A program made the position numbers and the translations under genes. Below are positions 1 through 7,046 of a DNA stretch of 14,053 nucleotides, piece after piece (positions within the stretch are counted from its first letter, which is position 1; every line of letters starts with the position of its first letter). The DNA lies in contig JAZQMQ010000027.1 of assembly GCA_045543555.1 (NCBI GenBank), forward strand, positions 1-14,053, given 5' to 3'. The notes below the pieces were generated by a model. That model searched no databases, had not been told where the DNA came from, and saw only the letters and a list, made by a program, of their open reading frames with translations. This DNA comes from Colimorpha_A sp045543555 (GTDB taxonomy: Bacteria; Bacillota; Clostridia; Oscillospirales; CAG-272).

Positions 1-1013
1 CCAAAGAATGCTCCTGCAACAGAGCCTACACCGTCGCCGAGAAGAGTTCTGTGGAGACCGGGATCCTCAAGAAGATCGCTCTCAATAATGGAGGAAAGGT
101 TCTTGTGGTCTGCAAGATGCTCAGCAAATACAACGAATGCAACGGGAACGTAAGCCACCGCAACGGTTGCGAGATAGGAACCCTTAAAGCCGTCGAGACC
201 CTTGAATGCATTTATAAACGTGAACTCGGGGATCGAGATAAACGTCTTGAGAGTTACACCGTCGGCAACGAGAGCCTTGAAGGGAGCGAAGTCGATGACC
301 TTAAGAGCATCGTTGCCTGTGGCTATACCGATAACTGTGAAGATGAGAGCAGTTGCATATCCTGCGAGGATACCGATGATGAAGGGGATGAGCTTGGTCA
401 TCTTCTTTCCGTAAACAGAGCAGAGAACAACTACGAACAGAGTTACCAGTGCGCAGGTCAGCGAAGCCCAGAGGGCGGGAGTCATTATAAAGTAGCTGGA
501 AACACCGTATGTCTCCTTGGGAGAATAAAGGAATACGTCGTTTATAGCCGCGCCTGCGAGAGAAAGACCGATAAGAGCAACTGTGGGGCCGATAACGACT
601 GCGGGCATGAGCTTTGCGATCCACTTTACGCCTGCGAGCTTAACGATGATAGCGAAAACAACGTAAACAAGTCCTGCAAAAGCAGCTCCGATGATGAGAC
701 CGAGATAACCGAGAGCATAATTGCCCACAGCGCCTGCGAATGCAGCGGTCATTGAGCCGATGAATGCAAAGGATGAGCCGAGGAAAACGGGGCTTCTGAA
801 CTTAGTGAAAAGAAGATACACGATGGTTCCCACACCTGCTCCGAAGAGTGCAGCGGACTGGCTCATTGCAGCGTCTGCAGTGAGTCCTGCATTGCTGTTG
901 ATAAGCACGGGAACAACGATGGTGGCAGCCATGATCGCAAGTATCTGCTGAAGAGCAAATACGATCAGCTGCCCAAACTTGGGTTTGTCTTTTACGCCGT
1001 AGGTGAGTTTCAT
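1..1013 (-). CDS. uraA: Uracil permease, NCS2 family (3' end beyond window)
   Basis: Reads leftward from an ATG whose codon occupies 1011-1013, preceded by a perfect AGGAGG (1021-1026) at 7 nt. 337 codons are visible and the reading frame is open to the window edge; the family is about 430 residues, so roughly the last 90-100 are missing. It should be a multi-pass membrane protein importing uracil (or another nucleobase) with a proton. The visible translation starts MKLTYGVKDKP and then alternates hydrophobic helices with short loops. The family signature FAEHLADHKNLSS is near residues 296-308, with the substrate-binding Glu of the AEH motif near residue 298, close to Glu290 of E. coli UraA. 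It is followed by the typical GDGVGS segment near the edge. A xanthine permease is less likely because of the exact UraA-type signature. It is divergent from the partition locus and has its own sigma-A-type promoter. Confidence 0.9.
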   Translation of the reverse strand, partial: MKLTYGVKDKPKFGQLIVFALQQILAIMAATIVVPVLINSNAGLTADAAMSQSAALFGAGVGTIVYLLFTKFRSPVFLGSSFAFIGSMTAAFAGAVGNYALGYLGLIIGAAFAGLVYVVFAIIVKLAGVKWIAKLMPAVVIGPTVALIGLSLAGAAINDVFLYSPKETYGVSSYFIMTPALWASLTCALVTLFVVVLCSVYGKKMTKLIPFIIGILAGYATALIFTVIGIATGNDALKVIDFAPFKALVADGVTLKTFISIPEFTFINAFKGLDGFKGSYLATVAVAYVPVAFVVFAEHLADHKNLSSIIESDLLEDPGLHRTLLGDGVGSVAGAFF

Positions 1014-1091
1014 GAGGGTTCCTCCTATATTTTTAAAGCATTGTGCTTTATTAATTACGGGTTTGAAGGTTTTTATCAGCCCATATAATTA

Positions 1092-1121
1092 ATTATAACA
1101 TATTGAAACTCTGATTGTCAA
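1092..1121 (-). promoter_or_regulatory. Sigma-A-type promoter of uraA
   Basis: On the minus strand a perfect TTGACA (1116-1121) and a perfect TATAAT (1092-1097) are separated by 18 bp. Transcription should begin near 1085, leaving a leader of about 70 nt. The leader contains a small hairpin AAAGCA-TTG-TGCTTT (1035-1049) just before the ribosome binding site. I see no recognisable PyrR-type attenuator or purine riboswitch in this short leader. Confidence 0.8.
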
Positions 1122-1252
1122 GAATTTTTAACATTTTTTACAAATATTCGACACATTTTTTATTTTTCCTTAGACGAAAAAATACGAGAATTGATTTCCA
1201 TTTTTTGCCATTTATTGTCATGCCATGCTTTACTTCCTTAATATATAATATA

Positions 1253-1293
1253 TTTCGTCGAAAATAGTGTATTTCCGACGGCGCGGTTACCGC
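1253..1293. promoter_or_regulatory. Two short palindromes upstream of the noc-like gene
   Basis: Two odd 11-bp perfect palindromes, TTTCG-T-CGAAA (1253-1263) and GCGGT-T-ACCGC (1283-1293), lie just upstream of the extended -10 of the noc-like gene in the uraA/noc divergent spacer. They could be operators, but their sequences differ from each other and I recognise neither. A weaker possible second promoter, TTGTCA (1215-1220) with TAATAT (1239-1244), lies further upstream. The rest of the spacer is AT-rich with nothing else identifiable. Confidence 0.3.
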
Positions 1294-1311
1294 TTTTACG
1301 CGTTTTGAATG

Positions 1312-1320
1312 TGATATTAT
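1312..1320 (+). promoter_or_regulatory. Extended -10 promoter of the noc-like gene
   Basis: TGATATTAT at 1312-1320 fits an extended -10 element (TG-N-TATAAT with one mismatch); no convincing -35 hexamer is present, as is usual for this class. Transcription would begin near 1327. This excludes the ATG at 1305 as the start codon and supports the ATG at 1359, which has GGGAGTG (1344-1350) at a normal spacing. Confidence 0.5.
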
Positions 1321-1358
1321 ATCCGCAAAGATATAAAAAGCACGGGAGTGATAGGCTT

Positions 1359-2249
1359 ATGAAGAAAATCCGCAAAAAAGGCAATATGAATACCGACAAA
1401 TCAGAGATAATTTACGTTCAGATCGGAAGAATAATCCCCAGCCCATGTAAGATGCGCCGCAGTATAAGTGAAGAAGGACTGTTCAGGCTTTCAGAGAGCA
1501 TTATGCGTTACGGTATGCTTCAGCCGCTTATTGTCCGTCCAACAGAAAACAGTGAAAAGAAAAAACGCTCCGATCCTTTGGTTTATGAGCTGATTGCGGG
1601 CGAGAGGAGATGGAAGGCGGCAAAAATGGCGGGGCTTACCGAGGTTCCCTGCATACCTATAAATGCTAACGACCGTCAGGCATCCGAGCTTGCGGTCGTC
1701 GAGAACATAGGCAGAGAAGGCTTAAGCTTTTTTGACGAGGCTCACGCTATGGCGACACTGATCGACGTGTTTTGCTTGACCCAAGAGGAAACGGCGGGAG
1801 TATTCGGCATACAAAGGTCGTCGGTTTCTTCTAAATTGAGACTTCTGCGTTTAACTCCACAGGAAAAGCTTCTTATGATCGCCGCGGGATTGTCAGAAAA
1901 GCACGTCAGAGCATTTTTAAAGATATGTGATGCCGAAAAGCGCCTTGAGGTGCTTAAAGAGGTCACTCGCACGTCTCTTAACGTTGAACAGACCGAGGCG
2001 CTTATAGATAAAGTCCTTTGCCCCGTAACCGAGGAAGCACCGAAGGTCCGCAAGAAGATTGGTATTAAAGACGCGCGACTTGTGTATAATACGATAGATC
2101 GCGCTGTAGAAAGCATTGAAAATATCGGTGTTCCCGTCGAAAAGGAAAGAAAAGAGGATTCCGAGACCGTTGAATTTATATTGAAGATAAAAAAGCCCCC
2201 AATGTTAAAGCCGAGAAGCACCGTTATCGAAAATCCGAAGGCGGTATAA
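1359..2249 (+). CDS. noc: ParB paralog, nucleoid-occlusion (Noc)-like
   Basis: A 296-residue ParB-family DNA-binding protein located, like Noc in Bacillus, directly upstream of parA. The N-terminal ParB/CTPase domain spans about residues 17-125. It contains YGMLQPLIVR (51-60) and the nucleotide-binding GERRW motif (81-85). The second motif is ENIGRE (115-120), where the usual Gln of ENIQRE is Gly. A helix-turn-helix of KorB/ParB type follows at about 139-162, then a variable C-terminal dimerisation region. The N-terminus is basic (MKKIRKKG) and lacks the amphipathic membrane-targeting helix of Bacillus Noc, so membrane tethering is not supported. Start chosen at 1359 because of GGGAGTG at 8 nt and the extended -10 at 1312-1320; an in-frame ATG at 1305 has no ribosome binding site. 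A role in chromosome organisation or division-site control is inferred from family and position; it could equally be called a second ParB. Confidence 0.8.
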   Translation: MKKIRKKGNMNTDKSEIIYVQIGRIIPSPCKMRRSISEEGLFRLSESIMRYGMLQPLIVRPTENSEKKKRSDPLVYELIAGERRWKAAKMAGLTEVPCIPINANDRQASELAVVENIGREGLSFFDEAHAMATLIDVFCLTQEETAGVFGIQRSSVSSKLRLLRLTPQEKLLMIAAGLSEKHVRAFLKICDAEKRLEVLKEVTRTSLNVEQTEALIDKVLCPVTEEAPKVRKKIGIKDARLVYNTIDRAVESIENIGVPVEKERKEDSETVEFILKIKKPPMLKPRSTVIENPKAV

Positions 2250-2294
2250 ATTCCCCCAATTTTTACCCACTTTTTTCCCTTCGCCTCCGACCAT

Positions 2295-2310
2295 TGTTTC
2301 ACGTGAAACA
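2295..2310. promoter_or_regulatory. parS centromere site 1
   Basis: TGTTTCACGTGAAACA, a perfect 16-bp palindrome identical to the consensus parS of bacterial chromosomes. ParB loads here as a CTP-dependent clamp. It lies between the noc-like gene and the parA promoter. Confidence 0.97.
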
Positions 2311-2333
2311 TTTTTTGAAATGCCGTTTTTCAA

Positions 2334-2349
2334 TGTTTCACGTGAAACA
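2334..2349. promoter_or_regulatory. parS centromere site 2
   Basis: A second perfect TGTTTCACGTGAAACA, with symmetry extending to 20 bp (2332-2351). Its centre is 39 bp from that of site 1, and it ends 41 bp before the -35 of the parA promoter, so bound ParB may also influence parAB transcription. Confidence 0.97.
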
Positions 2350-2390
2350 TTTTATTTTTCCCCTAAAATTCCCATATTTGACTTTCATTA

Positions 2391-2419
2391 TTGACTTTTG
2401 AAAGAAATGTTGCTATAAT
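2391..2419 (+). promoter_or_regulatory. Sigma-A-type promoter of parA-parB-serS
   Basis: TTGACT (2391-2396) and a perfect TATAAT (2414-2419) separated by 17 bp, directly downstream of the parS pair. Transcription would start near 2426, giving a leader of about 47 nt before the GTG of parA. A second TTGACT at 2378-2383 is too far from the -10 to be used with it. Confidence 0.85.
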
Positions 2420-2472
2420 ATAATAGCATAAGCCCGAGCGTATTCAACACTAAAAATCCGCAGGAGAATAAA

Positions 2473-3252
2473 GTGGGAAAAATAATAGTATTCGCCAACC
2501 AAAAGGGAGGAGTCGGAAAAACGACTTCCGCCGTTAACGTCGCGGCGGCGATGGGTGCCAGGGGCAAAAAAACCCTCCTCATCGACCTCGACCCGCAGGG
2601 TAATACCTCGTCGGGTGTTGGCATAAACAAGAAAAATATGCGTCTGTCAAGCTACGACGTGCTGATTGGCAGAACAGCGGCGGAATCATGCGTGGTTGAG
2701 ACAAATTATCCCAATCTCAGCGTAATGCCGTCAAATATATCCTTAGCAGGTGCCGAATTTGAGCTTGTATCGCTTGAAAAGCGCGAATTCAGACTAAAGA
2801 ATGCACTTTCTATTGTTAAGGAAATGTTCGATTACATAATAATCGACTGTCCTCCTTCCCTTGGAATCCTCACAGTAAATGCTCTTGTTGCTGCAGATTC
2901 GGTCATAGTGCCGATGCAATGTGAATATTATTCAATGGAAGGTCTTTCACAGCTTCTGTCTACAATCAAAACCTGTAAGCGTTTATACAACCCTACACTA
3001 GAGCTGTGCGGAATCCTCATAACGATGTATAACGGAAGATTAAACCTGTCCTCTCAGGTTATGGACGAGCTGAAGCGCTTCTATGCCGCAAAGCTGTTCA
3101 GAACAACGATCCTCCGAAACGTGCGTCTTTCAGAGGCGCCGAGCTTTGGTCAGCCCGTAATGTATTACGACAAGCATTGTAAGGGGACCGAGGCGTACAT
3201 TGAGGTGACCGACGAAATACTCGAGCGTATGGAAATGGCAAGGAAAGGATAA
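2473..3252 (+). CDS. parA: Chromosome partitioning ATPase ParA (Soj)
   Basis: 259 residues, a full-length ParA/Soj P-loop ATPase of the MinD/ParA superfamily. The deviant Walker A is KGGVGKTT (11-18), Walker A' is LIDLDPQGN (36-44), and Walker B/switch II is IIIDCPPSLG (122-131). The C-terminal region has the basic TILRNVRLSEAPSFG segment typical of the DNA-binding surface. It cycles between nucleoid-bound ATP dimer and free monomer and, with ParB on parS, segregates origins; in endospore formers it also influences DnaA. The start is GTG at 2473, preceded by AGGAG (2462-2466). The stop is 3 nt before the parB ATG, so the pair is co-translated. Nothing is missing. Confidence 0.95.
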   Translation: MGKIIVFANQKGGVGKTTSAVNVAAAMGARGKKTLLIDLDPQGNTSSGVGINKKNMRLSSYDVLIGRTAAESCVVETNYPNLSVMPSNISLAGAEFELVSLEKREFRLKNALSIVKEMFDYIIIDCPPSLGILTVNALVAADSVIVPMQCEYYSMEGLSQLLSTIKTCKRLYNPTLELCGILITMYNGRLNLSSQVMDELKRFYAAKLFRTTILRNVRLSEAPSFGQPVMYYDKHCKGTEAYIEVTDEILERMEMARKG

Positions 3253-3255
3253 GCT

Positions 3256-4143
3256 ATGGCAAAAAACAAAAATACCGGTCTCGGACGAGGCCTCGAAGCG
3301 ATATTTTTAGAAAACTCCGTTGATGAGAGCGGAAGCGTATCAATGCTTCGTTTGTCCGACATCGAGCCAAACCCCGATCAGCCGAGACGCGAATTTGACC
3401 ACGCCGCACTTGAGGAGCTTGCAAGCTCGATCGCGACAAACGGAATAATTCAGCCGATCGTAGTCAGATCTGCGGGAATTGACGGATACTATCAGATAAT
3501 CGCGGGAGAAAGACGTTGGAGAGCCGCAAAAATGGCTGGGCTTACCGAGGTCCCCGTAGTGATTATGGAGGTAGACGACAAAAAAGCAGCTCAGGTCGCC
3601 CTTATCGAAAACATTCAGCGCGAGGATCTTAACGGCATGGAGGCCGCAAAGGCGTTCAGAAATATAATGGATTCTCACGAAATGACTCAAGAGGAGCTTT
3701 CCGTTGCTCTCGGAAAGAGCAGAAGCCTGGTTGCAAACACCCTTCGTCTCCTCGATCTTCCCGCCGCAACCTGCGCATTGGTAGAACAGGGTAAGCTGAC
3801 AGCAGGTCACGCGAGAGCTCTTCTCGGACTTATAAGAAAGGACGAGATCGACGATACCGCGAAGATCGTTGTGGAAAAAGGCCTTTCGGTCAGACAGACC
3901 GAGGAGCTTGTCAGAAAGCTCAACCGTCCGAGAGTAGAGGTTCAGATCAAGGACGACGAAAATGACAATCCGATAGTAAATTATACAGCTGAACTTGAAA
4001 AGAGAATGACGGCACTGCTCGGAAGCCGTGTTAAAATTAAGGGCAAGGGTAAAAACCGCATCCTCCAGATCAGTATAAACGACGACAAACAGCTCGATGA
4101 GCTAGTAACCTCCCTTTGCGGAGACAATATTTTTGACGATTAA
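3256..4143 (+). CDS. parB: Chromosome partitioning protein ParB (Spo0J)
   Basis: 295 residues, canonical ParB. The N-terminus carries the ParA-stimulating peptide with the GLGRGLEAIF motif (8-17). The CTPase domain has GERRW (84-88) and an intact ENIQREDL (118-125). The helix-turn-helix is at about 143-166 (TQEELSVALGKSRSLVANTL), and a C-terminal dimerisation domain with a basic KIKGKGKNR stretch follows at about 260-268. It recognises the two parS sites 0.9 kb upstream and spreads as a CTP-driven clamp. The ribosome binding site AGGAAAGG lies in the last codons of parA. Compared with the upstream noc-like paralog, all nucleotide-binding motifs are intact, so this is the bona fide centromere-binding protein. 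Confidence 0.96.
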   Translation: MAKNKNTGLGRGLEAIFLENSVDESGSVSMLRLSDIEPNPDQPRREFDHAALEELASSIATNGIIQPIVVRSAGIDGYYQIIAGERRWRAAKMAGLTEVPVVIMEVDDKKAAQVALIENIQREDLNGMEAAKAFRNIMDSHEMTQEELSVALGKSRSLVANTLRLLDLPAATCALVEQGKLTAGHARALLGLIRKDEIDDTAKIVVEKGLSVRQTEELVRKLNRPRVEVQIKDDENDNPIVNYTAELEKRMTALLGSRVKIKGKGKNRILQISINDDKQLDELVTSLCGDNIFDD

Positions 4144-4167
4144 AAATAAGTAAGGAAGTATAAAACA

Positions 4168-5448
4168 ATGCTTGACATCAAATATATAAGAGAAAATCCC
4201 ACCGAGGTAATTGAAAAACTCGCACAGAAGGGCAGAGACGCAAAGGAAGAGATCGAAAAAATCCTTGAGCTCGACGCGAAGCGTCGTTCCATCATTGCTG
4301 AAAACGAGCAGATGAAGGCTGAACAGAACAAGACCAACAAGCTCATTCCTCAGTATAAGAAGGAGGGCAAGGACGTTGCCCCCATTTTCGCACAGATGAA
4401 GGAGCTTGGAGCAAAGACCAAGGCAAACGACGAGCTTCTTAAGACCGTTGAGAGTCAGTTCAACGACCTTATGTATGCGCTTCCCAACCTTCCCGACCGT
4501 GACCTTAAGCCCGGCGGCAAGGAGAACAACGAGCCCCTCCGTTACTTCGGCGAGCCTCATAAGTTCGATTTTGAGCCCAAGAACCACGTAGATCTCTGCA
4601 CGGACCTCGGTCTTATCGACTACAAGCGCGGTACCAAGCTTGCAGGAAGCGGATTCTGGATCTATTCAGGTATCGGCGCACGTCTCGAGTGGGCGCTTCT
4701 CAACTACTTTATCGATACCCACATAGGCAACGGCTACGAGTTCCTTCTCGTTCCCCATATGCTTGAGTACGAGTGCGGATTTACCGCAGGACAGTTCCCC
4801 AAGTTCGCCGACGAGGTTTACAAGATCGCTAACCCCACCGACGATAGAATTCACTATATGCTTCCTACCGCGGAGGCAGCACTTGTTTCGCTTCACAGAA
4901 ATGAGATCTTAACAGAGGCTGATCTTCCCAAGAAGTACATCAGCTATACTCCTTGCTTCCGCCGTGAAGCAGGCTCCTACCGTGCAGACGAAAGAGGTAT
5001 GGTAAGAGGACATCAGTTCAATAAGGTAGAGATGGTTCAGTACACTCTCCCCGAAAAGTCTGACGAGGCGTTCGACGAGCTCGTTTCTCATGCAGAGGCG
5101 CTTGTAAGCGGTCTCGGATTCCACTTCCGTACCGTTAAGCTTGCGGCTGAGGATTGCTCCGCTTCCATGGCACGTACCTATGATATCGAGATCCAGATCC
5201 CCTCGATGAACGGATATAAGGAAGTATCTTCCGTATCCAACGCCCGTGATTATCAGGCAAGAAGAGGTCAGATGAGAGTTAAGCGCGACGACGGACGCAT
5301 TGAGTACGTTCATACGCTCAACGGCTCGGGTCTTGCAACCTCCCGTATTCTCCCCGCTCTCGTTGAGCAGAATCAGAACGCCGACGGCTCTGTTAACGTT
5401 CCCGACGTACTTAAGAAGTACATCGGTATGGACGTAATTGGAAAGTAA
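4168..5448 (+). CDS. serS: Seryl-tRNA synthetase
   Basis: 426 residues, full length for bacterial SerRS, a cytoplasmic class II aminoacyl-tRNA synthetase that charges tRNA-Ser (and tRNA-Sec). The N-terminal arm of about 110 residues is a long charged helical hairpin that grips the tRNA variable arm. The catalytic core contains the TAEAAL segment near 234-239. Motif 2 is CFRREAGSYR (263-272) and is followed by the RGHQFNKVEM stretch. Motif 3 is GLATSRILPALVEQ near 388-401. The ATG at 4168 has AAGGAAG (4152-4158). It follows parB by 24 nt and is probably in the same transcript. Codon use is strongly biased (GAG, AAG, CTT), unlike the neighbouring par genes, as expected for a highly expressed gene. 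Confidence 0.97.
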   Translation: MLDIKYIRENPTEVIEKLAQKGRDAKEEIEKILELDAKRRSIIAENEQMKAEQNKTNKLIPQYKKEGKDVAPIFAQMKELGAKTKANDELLKTVESQFNDLMYALPNLPDRDLKPGGKENNEPLRYFGEPHKFDFEPKNHVDLCTDLGLIDYKRGTKLAGSGFWIYSGIGARLEWALLNYFIDTHIGNGYEFLLVPHMLEYECGFTAGQFPKFADEVYKIANPTDDRIHYMLPTAEAALVSLHRNEILTEADLPKKYISYTPCFRREAGSYRADERGMVRGHQFNKVEMVQYTLPEKSDEAFDELVSHAEALVSGLGFHFRTVKLAAEDCSASMARTYDIEIQIPSMNGYKEVSSVSNARDYQARRGQMRVKRDDGRIEYVHTLNGSGLATSRILPALVEQNQNADGSVNVPDVLKKYIGMDVIGK

Positions 5449-5468
5449 GGTAGAAATGATTGGGAAAC

Positions 5469-5500
5469 GCAGGGAAGCTTTTTGAAAAAAGCTCCCCTGC
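5469..5500. repeat. Long intergenic hairpin after serS
   Basis: A near-perfect hairpin starting 21 nt after the serS stop: GCAGGG, one A/C mismatch, AGCTTTT, loop TGAA, AAAAGCT, then CCCTGC. It is strong enough to act as a transcript end, but no U-tract follows on either strand. It resembles a dispersed intergenic element common in clostridial genomes (recollection, not searched). I therefore class it as a repeat that may double as a terminator. Confidence 0.6.
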
Positions 5501-5521
5501 ACCCCTCAAAAACTTTGACAG

Positions 5522-5540
5522 GCGGAAATGGAATTTCCGC
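5522..5540. repeat. Second intergenic hairpin after serS
   Basis: Perfect 8-bp inverted repeat GCGGAAAT-GGA-ATTTCCGC, 21 bp beyond the first hairpin. The following sequence is not U-rich. It is probably part of the same palindromic element cluster filling this gap. Confidence 0.5.
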
Positions 5541-5558
5541 GGGGAAAATGTTTAGTTA

Positions 5559-5650
5559 AATGCGCTGACGGTCAGATATTCAACACGACGCATTGCATTT
5601 TGTGGCGCTATAGTTGTTTTTGAAGGGACCGGCGTCATCGACGGTACGAT
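5559..5650. repeat. Degenerate palindromic segment with a distant relative near 9.6 kb
   Basis: It contains AATGCG (5559-5564) pairing with CGCATT (5589-5594) around the palindrome CTGAC-G-GTCAG (5565-5575), then ACCGGCG (5628-5634) and ACGGTACGAT (5641-5650). The last two blocks recur, reverse-complemented and in the same order, at 9607-9616 and 9622-9628, which suggests old copies of one element. I found no convincing promoter for the downstream operon here; a weak TTATAG at 5658-5663 is the best -10 candidate. Confidence 0.4.
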
Positions 5651-5714
5651 TTATTAATTATAGCATATCAGTAATTTCCTTTACTAACAACATTTTTTGA
5701 AAGGAGTTGACACT

Positions 5715-6155
5715 TTGAATTTAGCAAATTTGTTAACAGGCGGAGACACAACTCTTGCCTCAATCGTATGGCCTCTGCTGATAGGAGCATTTGCCTCGGT
5801 CGTAATCTCGATCATCAACAAAAAAACCGTAGGTAAACTGGTCAAGAAGCTTCTTGAAGCAAACTCGGGCACTCCCGAGACGGCAATCTCGCTCGAAGAA
5901 GCGGGCTTAAGCAAAAATGGTTATCTTCGCTATGCGACCAGACCAAATTCAACTCTTATGAATCTGATTTCAGTTACCGACGACGGAAAGCTCTATATCT
6001 CGGAGGAAAAATCCTTCCGCGCAGAAACCACCTACGTTTCCGACCGCTCGTCGTTCATCGTCATTCTTATTGCGGCTATTGTTTTTATTGCCACGGGAAT
6101 CCTCTTAAATAACATTGTTCCGAAGCTTATAAGCTTTGCAACAAATATTTTCTGA
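5715..6155 (+). CDS. Two-TM membrane protein of unknown function
   Basis: 146 residues. I do not recognise a family. The start is TTG at 5715, chosen because AAGGAG (5701-5706) sits 8 nt upstream; an in-frame TTG at 5697 would overlap that site. A hydrophobic segment at about residues 14-34 and another at about 113-134 flank a soluble region of about 75 residues. That region begins with a basic stretch NKKTVGKLVKKLL (35-47) and contains SLEEAGLSKNGY and SVTDDGKLYISEEKSFR. The positive charges after TM1 suggest the soluble domain is cytoplasmic, with both termini outside. It is the first gene of a plus-strand operon, 17 nt before the MORN gene, so it probably works at the membrane with that protein; this is inference. 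Confidence 0.75.
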   Translation: MNLANLLTGGDTTLASIVWPLLIGAFASVVISIINKKTVGKLVKKLLEANSGTPETAISLEEAGLSKNGYLRYATRPNSTLMNLISVTDDGKLYISEEKSFRAETTYVSDRSSFIVILIAAIVFIATGILLNNIVPKLISFATNIF

Positions 6156-6172
6156 TCTCGAAAGGACAGACC

Positions 6173-7030
6173 ATGTCAAATGACGTAAAATACAGCAAAA
6201 AGAGATATTTAAAGCCGTGGCAGATATTTACCATTGCGTTTCTTTTTGCTTTACTGCTGATCATAATAACCCTTCTTGTTATATATTTAATGGGTTATCG
6301 GTATTTTAAGGTATCTACCGATGACGGATATATCAAATTTTTAGGTAAAGTAAATTCAAGCGGCGCTCCCATAAGCGGTACGCTCTATTATTCAAACGGA
6401 ATTAGGGGCGAGGTTGATATGCGCGAGGGCAAGGTCACCTATTCGGACGGAACCGTTTATGAGGGATCGCTTTCGGGTCTTATCAAAAACGGAAACGGCA
6501 CTCTGACCTATCCGAGCGGCGACGTTTATAAGGGAACCTTTGTAAACGATGAGATAACGGGCAAGGGCGAGTATATCTACGCTAACGGAGACACCTACGA
6601 GGGAGATTTCCTCGACGGAAAGAAGAACGGAAACGGCAAATACGTCTTTGCCGGCGACGGCAGCTACTATGAGGGTCAGTTTGATAATGACGCAAAGTCG
6701 GGAACCGGAACATTCGTTCAGGCTGACGGCTCGTCATATATAGGAAACTATAAGGGTGACGTTAAAAACGGTTACGGCGTCTTCACCTTTGCAAACGGTG
6801 ACGTTTATGAGGGTAATTTTGTAAACGACGTTCGCTCCGGTAAGGGTAAATACACCTGGAAGCAAAGCGGAGACGTCTACGAAGGCGAATTTTTAAATAA
6901 TCTTATGAACGGTTGGGGTAAATACACCTGGGCCGAGGGAAGAACCTACGAGGGAGTATTTAAAAATGGCGTTATCGTCCGTGTTGAGCCCGAAATTCCC
7001 GATGATCCAACCGAAACAACTGCTCAATAA
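6173..7030 (+). CDS. Membrane-anchored MORN-repeat protein
   Basis: 285 residues. A basic N-terminus (KYSKKRYLKPW) is followed by one transmembrane helix at about 17-40, then a long beta-rich region of MORN repeats (YEGxFxxGxxxGxGxxxxxxG). I count seven full repeats starting near residues 96, 119, 142, 166, 189, 212 and 236, a partial eighth from 259, and a degenerate one before the first. The tail (from about 271) is acidic and Pro/Thr-rich. By the positive-inside rule the repeats should face the cell exterior. MORN repeats are protein- or lipid-interaction scaffolds with no catalytic activity, so the partner is unknown. ATG at 6173 follows AAAGGA (6161-6166). The next gene starts 16 nt after its stop. 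Confidence 0.88.
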   Translation: MSNDVKYSKKRYLKPWQIFTIAFLFALLLIIITLLVIYLMGYRYFKVSTDDGYIKFLGKVNSSGAPISGTLYYSNGIRGEVDMREGKVTYSDGTVYEGSLSGLIKNGNGTLTYPSGDVYKGTFVNDEITGKGEYIYANGDTYEGDFLDGKKNGNGKYVFAGDGSYYEGQFDNDAKSGTGTFVQADGSSYIGNYKGDVKNGYGVFTFANGDVYEGNFVNDVRSGKGKYTWKQSGDVYEGEFLNNLMNGWGKYTWAEGRTYEGVFKNGVIVRVEPEIPDDPTETTAQ

Positions 7031-7046
7031 CGCTATAGGAGATATA

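Noticed and set aside
51..755. Long plus-strand open frame of 234 codons opposite uraA
   Set aside because: It is antisense to the clear NCS2 permease, is Cys- and acid-rich without any domain, and lacks a ribosome binding site.
1035..1049. Small hairpin in the uraA leader as a PyrR attenuator or riboswitch
   Set aside because: Only 6 bp with a 3-nt loop and no U-tract or alternative structure; the leader is too short for a known regulator.
1305..1358. Upstream in-frame ATG giving a longer Noc-like protein
   Set aside because: It has no ribosome binding site and lies upstream of the best promoter (-10 at 1315-1320); the ATG at 1359 has both in order.
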